Positions 5,624 through 8,236 of a stretch of 8,236 nt of DNA are shown here, piece by piece. The first letter of the stretch is position 1. Each line of letters starts with the position of its first letter. A model generated the notes under the pieces. It was given only the letters and a program-made list of their open reading frames with translations. It had not been told where the DNA came from and ran no database searches. Position numbers and translations under genes: made by a program. The DNA lies in assembly GCA_021820645.1 (NCBI GenBank), contig JAKADJ010000089.1, positions 1 to 8,236 of the forward strand. Reading direction: 5' to 3'. The DNA is from Bacillota bacterium (lineage in GTDB: Bacteria; Bacillota_E; Sulfobacillia; Sulfobacillales; Sulfobacillaceae).

Positions 5624-6151
5624 TTATTCGCTGGGATGAATCCAAAGGTCCGCTTGAAGCCCTGACGTCGGTTCCAATGGACATTTCACCGCCAATAACG
5701 GACGTTGCTTAGTGTCCCTGATAGCGAATAAATCTTTCACAGTTGCTTCAGTCTGGGTACCATCGCCTGGATCTGTCACCATGACAATGTCCAACAGTGG
5801 CCAGAGTGAACCCAGTTTCATGAGCCAATCATCGGGCCCCGAATCAATAGAGACTCCACACAAGCAGCCCGCTGCCCTCATGTCGACGAAGGTCGCGCAC
5901 GACAGGAAGGGACTCCAGGCTAGCGTAATCGCATCGATTCCCCGCTGATGCCAAACCTGAAAATCCCCTAGAGGCTCCTCGCTTAGCATATGCAATAGGA
6001 TCGGCAACTCTGTCTCTGGTCTTATCCTGTCTATGATTTCCAGCGCCTTGGATTCCTCGTTCGGGATCACCTCTACCATAACCGCACCCCAATCTCCAGA
6101 TAGCGGCGGAATTTGATCGGTGATCCACAAACACGGTGTTAAACGCCCCAT
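5624..6151 (-). CDS. Rpe-like protein, probably catalytically inactive
   Basis: This 175-residue protein sits where ribulose-phosphate 3-epimerase (Rpe, about 215-220 residues) is found in related loci and can be aligned along its length. PCLWI matches the PSILS start; ELPILLHMLSEEPLGDF matches DLPLDVHLMIEEPDRY; RGIDAITLAW matches AGADILSVHAE; LLDIVMVTDPGDG matches LDLVLLMTVNPGFGG. Key residues are lost: the HIDVMDGHF segment has become MVEVIPNEE, so the first metal-binding His is Met and the catalytic Asp is Glu; the catalytic EVDGG Asp is Lys (LAVKCP). Only the His of LHML is kept. The C-terminus is shortened to LQADLWIHPSE. The ATG at 6151 overlaps the rsgA end by 13 nt, with GGTGA just upstream; a TTG at 6181 is a weaker alternative. 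The frame is intact over 175 codons, suggesting a maintained but repurposed protein rather than a fresh pseudogene. Confidence 0.75.
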   Translation of the reverse strand: MGRLTPCLWITDQIPPLSGDWGAVMVEVIPNEESKALEIIDRIRPETELPILLHMLSEEPLGDFQVWHQRGIDAITLAWSPFLSCATFVDMRAAGCLCGVSIDSGPDDWLMKLGSLWPLLDIVMVTDPGDGTQTEATVKDLFAIRDTKQRPLLAVKCPLEPTSGLQADLWIHPSE

Positions 6152-7008
6152 CGTTTCACCCACTGGTCGACCATTAAGCAATAACTACGATAACGACTAG
6201 AGGCATACGTACCATCCATCAACCCTTGTTGGACAGCACAGCCCGGTTCTCCCCGATGGACGCAGTTGGGAAATCGACATCGGGCATCGTCCCACTCGAA
6301 AAACTTCGATTTGATGTCCTCGGCCCTTGTGACCACGGTTTCTAACGCGGTGTAGCCTGGAGTGTCGGCGAGCCAAAACTCCCTGATTTTCAGAAGCCGT
6401 ACCCACCGCGTCGTTTGTTGGCCCCGGTCAATCTTGCTCAAACCACCAGTCTCAATCACCGCATGGGGTAGAACCGCATGAAGTAGAGAAGATTTACCAA
6501 CCCCACTCTCTCCGGTCAACACCCAAATCCCTTCACGTTCGGTCGATAACCAGGGCTCTACGCCTTGTCCGGTCCTCACACTGACCACCCATACCCGATA
6601 GCCGATCGAGCGATATAACTGAACCATTTCGTCCAGTTCCTTCACGCTATCGGCCATATCAGACTTGGTGACCACTATTTCCACAGCAATACCGGATAAC
6701 GCCGCCAACACCAGCCGTTTGTCTAAAAGCTCTAGGTTCCCCGTTGGGTGATTCAAACTAAAGCAGGCGAAAATCCCGGTCAAGTTTGCCACGGGAGGGC
6801 GTTCAAGTTGCAACTGTCGAGGCAGAACCCGAGTAATTATCGCCTCGCGACCCTCGGTAGGCTCCAACTCGACTTGGTCACCCACCAAGATGCGGCCCGA
6901 GACCCGGCGGACCTTCCCTCGCAGATAACACAAGTACTCGGTGCCGGACTCTGTCATCACTGTGGGCCGGTTGGCTTCGAGCAATGTGACGATTCCTCTG
7001 AGCGTCAT
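6139..7008 (-). CDS. rsgA: Ribosome small subunit-dependent GTPase RsgA
   Basis: RsgA (YloQ/CpgA in B. subtilis) is a circularly permuted GTPase that assists late 30S subunit maturation. The 289 residues show an N-terminal OB-fold (about 1-70), then the permuted order G4 TKSD (114-117), G5 around SVRTGQG (143-149), G1 GESGVGKSS (166-174), G2 RGQQTTR (195-201) and G3 DTPG (215-218). The C-terminal zinc motif is Cys244, Cys249, His251, Cys257 in CRFPNCVHRGEPGC. The G2 loop has Gln where most relatives have His (GRGxHTTR), a residue implicated in GTP hydrolysis. The ATG overlaps the kinase stop as ATGA, and its own stop lies inside the next gene, so the three genes are probably one coupled operon. 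In B. subtilis the adjacent kinase PrkC phosphorylates this GTPase. Confidence 0.96.
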   Translation of the reverse strand: MTLRGIVTLLEANRPTVMTESGTEYLCYLRGKVRRVSGRILVGDQVELEPTEGREAIITRVLPRQLQLERPPVANLTGIFACFSLNHPTGNLELLDKRLVLAALSGIAVEIVVTKSDMADSVKELDEMVQLYRSIGYRVWVVSVRTGQGVEPWLSTEREGIWVLTGESGVGKSSLLHAVLPHAVIETGGLSKIDRGQQTTRWVRLLKIREFWLADTPGYTALETVVTRAEDIKSKFFEWDDARCRFPNCVHRGEPGCAVQQGLMDGTYASSRYRSYCLMVDQWVKRWGV

Positions 7009-8236
7009 CCTGAATTCCCACTAGCGGAACTAGAAGGCGGCGTCGGACTCGTCGTATTCGCCGTCAAGGCCTGGGGCGCCTGTGCCTGGCCATTCAAGAA
7101 AATCGACATTTGCGCGTTGGATCCATACCAAGTGACAGGAATTTGTGCCGACCCCCCGGGGTTCACTTGCTGATAGAAGACTTCTTCATTATTGGCACTA
7201 TCGGTAACCACGACTTTCAAAAGCGATTTTGGTGGTGCAGACGATGGAATAGGCCACGTCACCGTCGAATGGTTGACAGGCAGTGTGGGACTCTGCGGGC
7301 TTATCCCTTCGGATACCGTCACATTCACGGTCGAAGTGCCCTTGATGCGAGCATACGGCTCCGGACTTTGGTCGATGATGGTGTTAACGGGCTGCGTGCT
7401 ATATGTCGAGGTAGGTGTCCCCACCGACAGGTTTAACCCAATCAGTTCGCTCGCTGCCTCTGACACGGTGAGAAGTTGTAGGTCAGGCATGATTTGAGTA
7501 GCGGTTGGGGGGCCGTTGGAAACCCAAATCGTGACCGTCTTGCCTTCGGCCAAATTCGTGTTCGGTGCAGGCGACTGGCGGATCACCAACCCTTGTGGTT
7601 GGTGACTATTGATATGGTGCAACGTGACATGAAAATTCATCGACGTCAAATTTTGTTGCGCCAAAAACTCATCTTGCCCTTTCACATTCGGCACGAGTGC
7701 AGTCTGTGGGCCTGAGGACAACACCAATTGCACCACCTGTCCCTGCTTGACCAATGTCCCCGGTGGAGGCACTTCGTTATAGACATGATTTTTAGGCAAT
7801 TGGTTGGAGGATGTCTTCCCCACTACCTTAGCGACTAATTTCAAGCGGCCAAGTCGCGATTTGGCGATACTCAAGGACTGGCCCTTGACGTTGGGGATAC
7901 CCACCGAGGGCACGTTGAGCCACCGATTAAACGCAAACACCGATCCCCCCACTAATAGGATGAGGATAGCCAACGCCACCGCCCAAGGAAGCCATCGGGG
8001 CCTCCGCTTCTTGGATGCATCTTTATCGTTTCCGCTTCCCGTACTAGGCCGGCCCGCCCCGCCCCGACCTGCCGGTACCGCCGTTGGGACCGGCAGCACC
8101 ACTTCAGGCTCGGACCCTGGATGGAGCACCCGGGATACGTCTTGGCGGAACGCCGACGCCGTCAAGTACCTATCGGCCGGGTCCTTCGATAGGGCTCGTT
8201 CCACAATCCGATTCACCGCATCCGGCACGTCCGGGC
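7005..8236 (-). CDS. prkC: PASTA-domain Ser/Thr protein kinase (PrkC/PknB type), 3' part
   Basis: The gene runs off the right edge, so the start and most of the kinase domain are missing. Counting from the Val codon at 8228, residues 1-35 are the end of the kinase C-lobe (IVERALSKDPADRY). A basic, Gly/Pro-rich juxtamembrane stretch follows to about 78 (KKRRPR just before the membrane). One transmembrane helix spans about 79-103. Three extracellular PASTA repeats follow at about 106-173, 174-239 and 241-308, with PNVKGQ and P-x-P-G-x-x-V hallmarks in the first two and a more diverged third. Next come a C-terminal Ig-like region resembling that of PrkC (310-382) and a Ser/Thr/Pro/Gly tail. PASTA repeats bind peptidoglycan fragments; in spore formers the kinase senses muropeptides during growth and germination. 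Its stop overlaps the rsgA start as ATGA. Confidence 0.93.
   Translation of the reverse strand, partial: PDVPDAVNRIVERALSKDPADRYLTASAFRQDVSRVLHPGSEPEVVLPVPTAVPAGRGGAGRPSTGSGNDKDASKKRRPRWLPWAVALAILILLVGGSVFAFNRWLNVPSVGIPNVKGQSLSIAKSRLGRLKLVAKVVGKTSSNQLPKNHVYNEVPPPGTLVKQGQVVQLVLSSGPQTALVPNVKGQDEFLAQQNLTSMNFHVTLHHINSHQPQGLVIRQSPAPNTNLAEGKTVTIWVSNGPPTATQIMPDLQLLTVSEAASELIGLNLSVGTPTSTYSTQPVNTIIDQSPEPYARIKGTSTVNVTVSEGISPQSPTLPVNHSTVTWPIPSSAPPKSLLKVVVTDSANNEEVFYQQVNPGGSAQIPVTWYGSNAQMSIFLNGQAQAPQALTANTTSPTPPSSSASGNSG

Noticed and set aside
6748..7173. A 141-codon plus-strand frame antisense to rsgA and the kinase.
   Set aside because: It is opposite two well-supported genes, has no ribosome binding site or recognisable domain, and its composition is that of a shadow frame; the same applies to the other plus-strand frames within recG, fakA and the kinase.

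Overview
The window looks like chromosomal core DNA from an endospore-forming Gram-positive bacterium (Bacillota) of moderate GC content. Three things point there. The gene order prkC - rsgA - rpe - spoVM - rpmB | asp23 (yloU) - fakA (yloV) - recG is the classical Firmicutes locus known from Bacillus subtilis. The kinase carries PASTA repeats. A tiny gene matching the sporulation peptide SpoVM sits where that order predicts it. The GC level and diverged proteins would fit a Sulfobacillus-like lineage, but that genus guess is inference only.

Layout, right to left, because all genes except rpmB lie on the minus strand. (1) 8236-5624: the 3' part of a PASTA Ser/Thr kinase, then rsgA (ATGA overlap with the kinase), then an Rpe-fold protein (13-nt overlap with rsgA) that has lost most catalytic residues. 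(2) 5623-5156: a 102-nt leader with competing inverted repeats, a 73-residue two-helix membrane protein, then spoVM (29 residues). (3) 5121-4228: hslO (Hsp33), whose stop codon overlaps the stop of the convergent plus-strand gene rpmB (4040-4231) in the single tetranucleotide TTAA. (4) 3962-4039: a 78-nt divergent intergenic region serving rpmB to the right and the asp23 - fakA - recG cluster to the left. asp23 and fakA overlap in GTGA, and recG starts just after the fakA stop. (5) 156-1: a short gap, then ten codons that look like the N-terminus of a PdxA-type dehydrogenase running off the left edge.

Functionally the right half joins signalling (PASTA kinase), ribosome assembly (RsgA) and sporulation (SpoVM). 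The left half joins an envelope-associated Asp23 protein, a fatty-acid-kinase-type DAK2 protein and replication-fork rescue (RecG). No mobile element, CRISPR array, tRNA or rRNA was seen. The observations most worth a second look are the spoVM gene, a perfect 32-bp palindrome inside the recG coding sequence, the degenerate Rpe, and the convergent hslO/rpmB pair with no space for a terminator.
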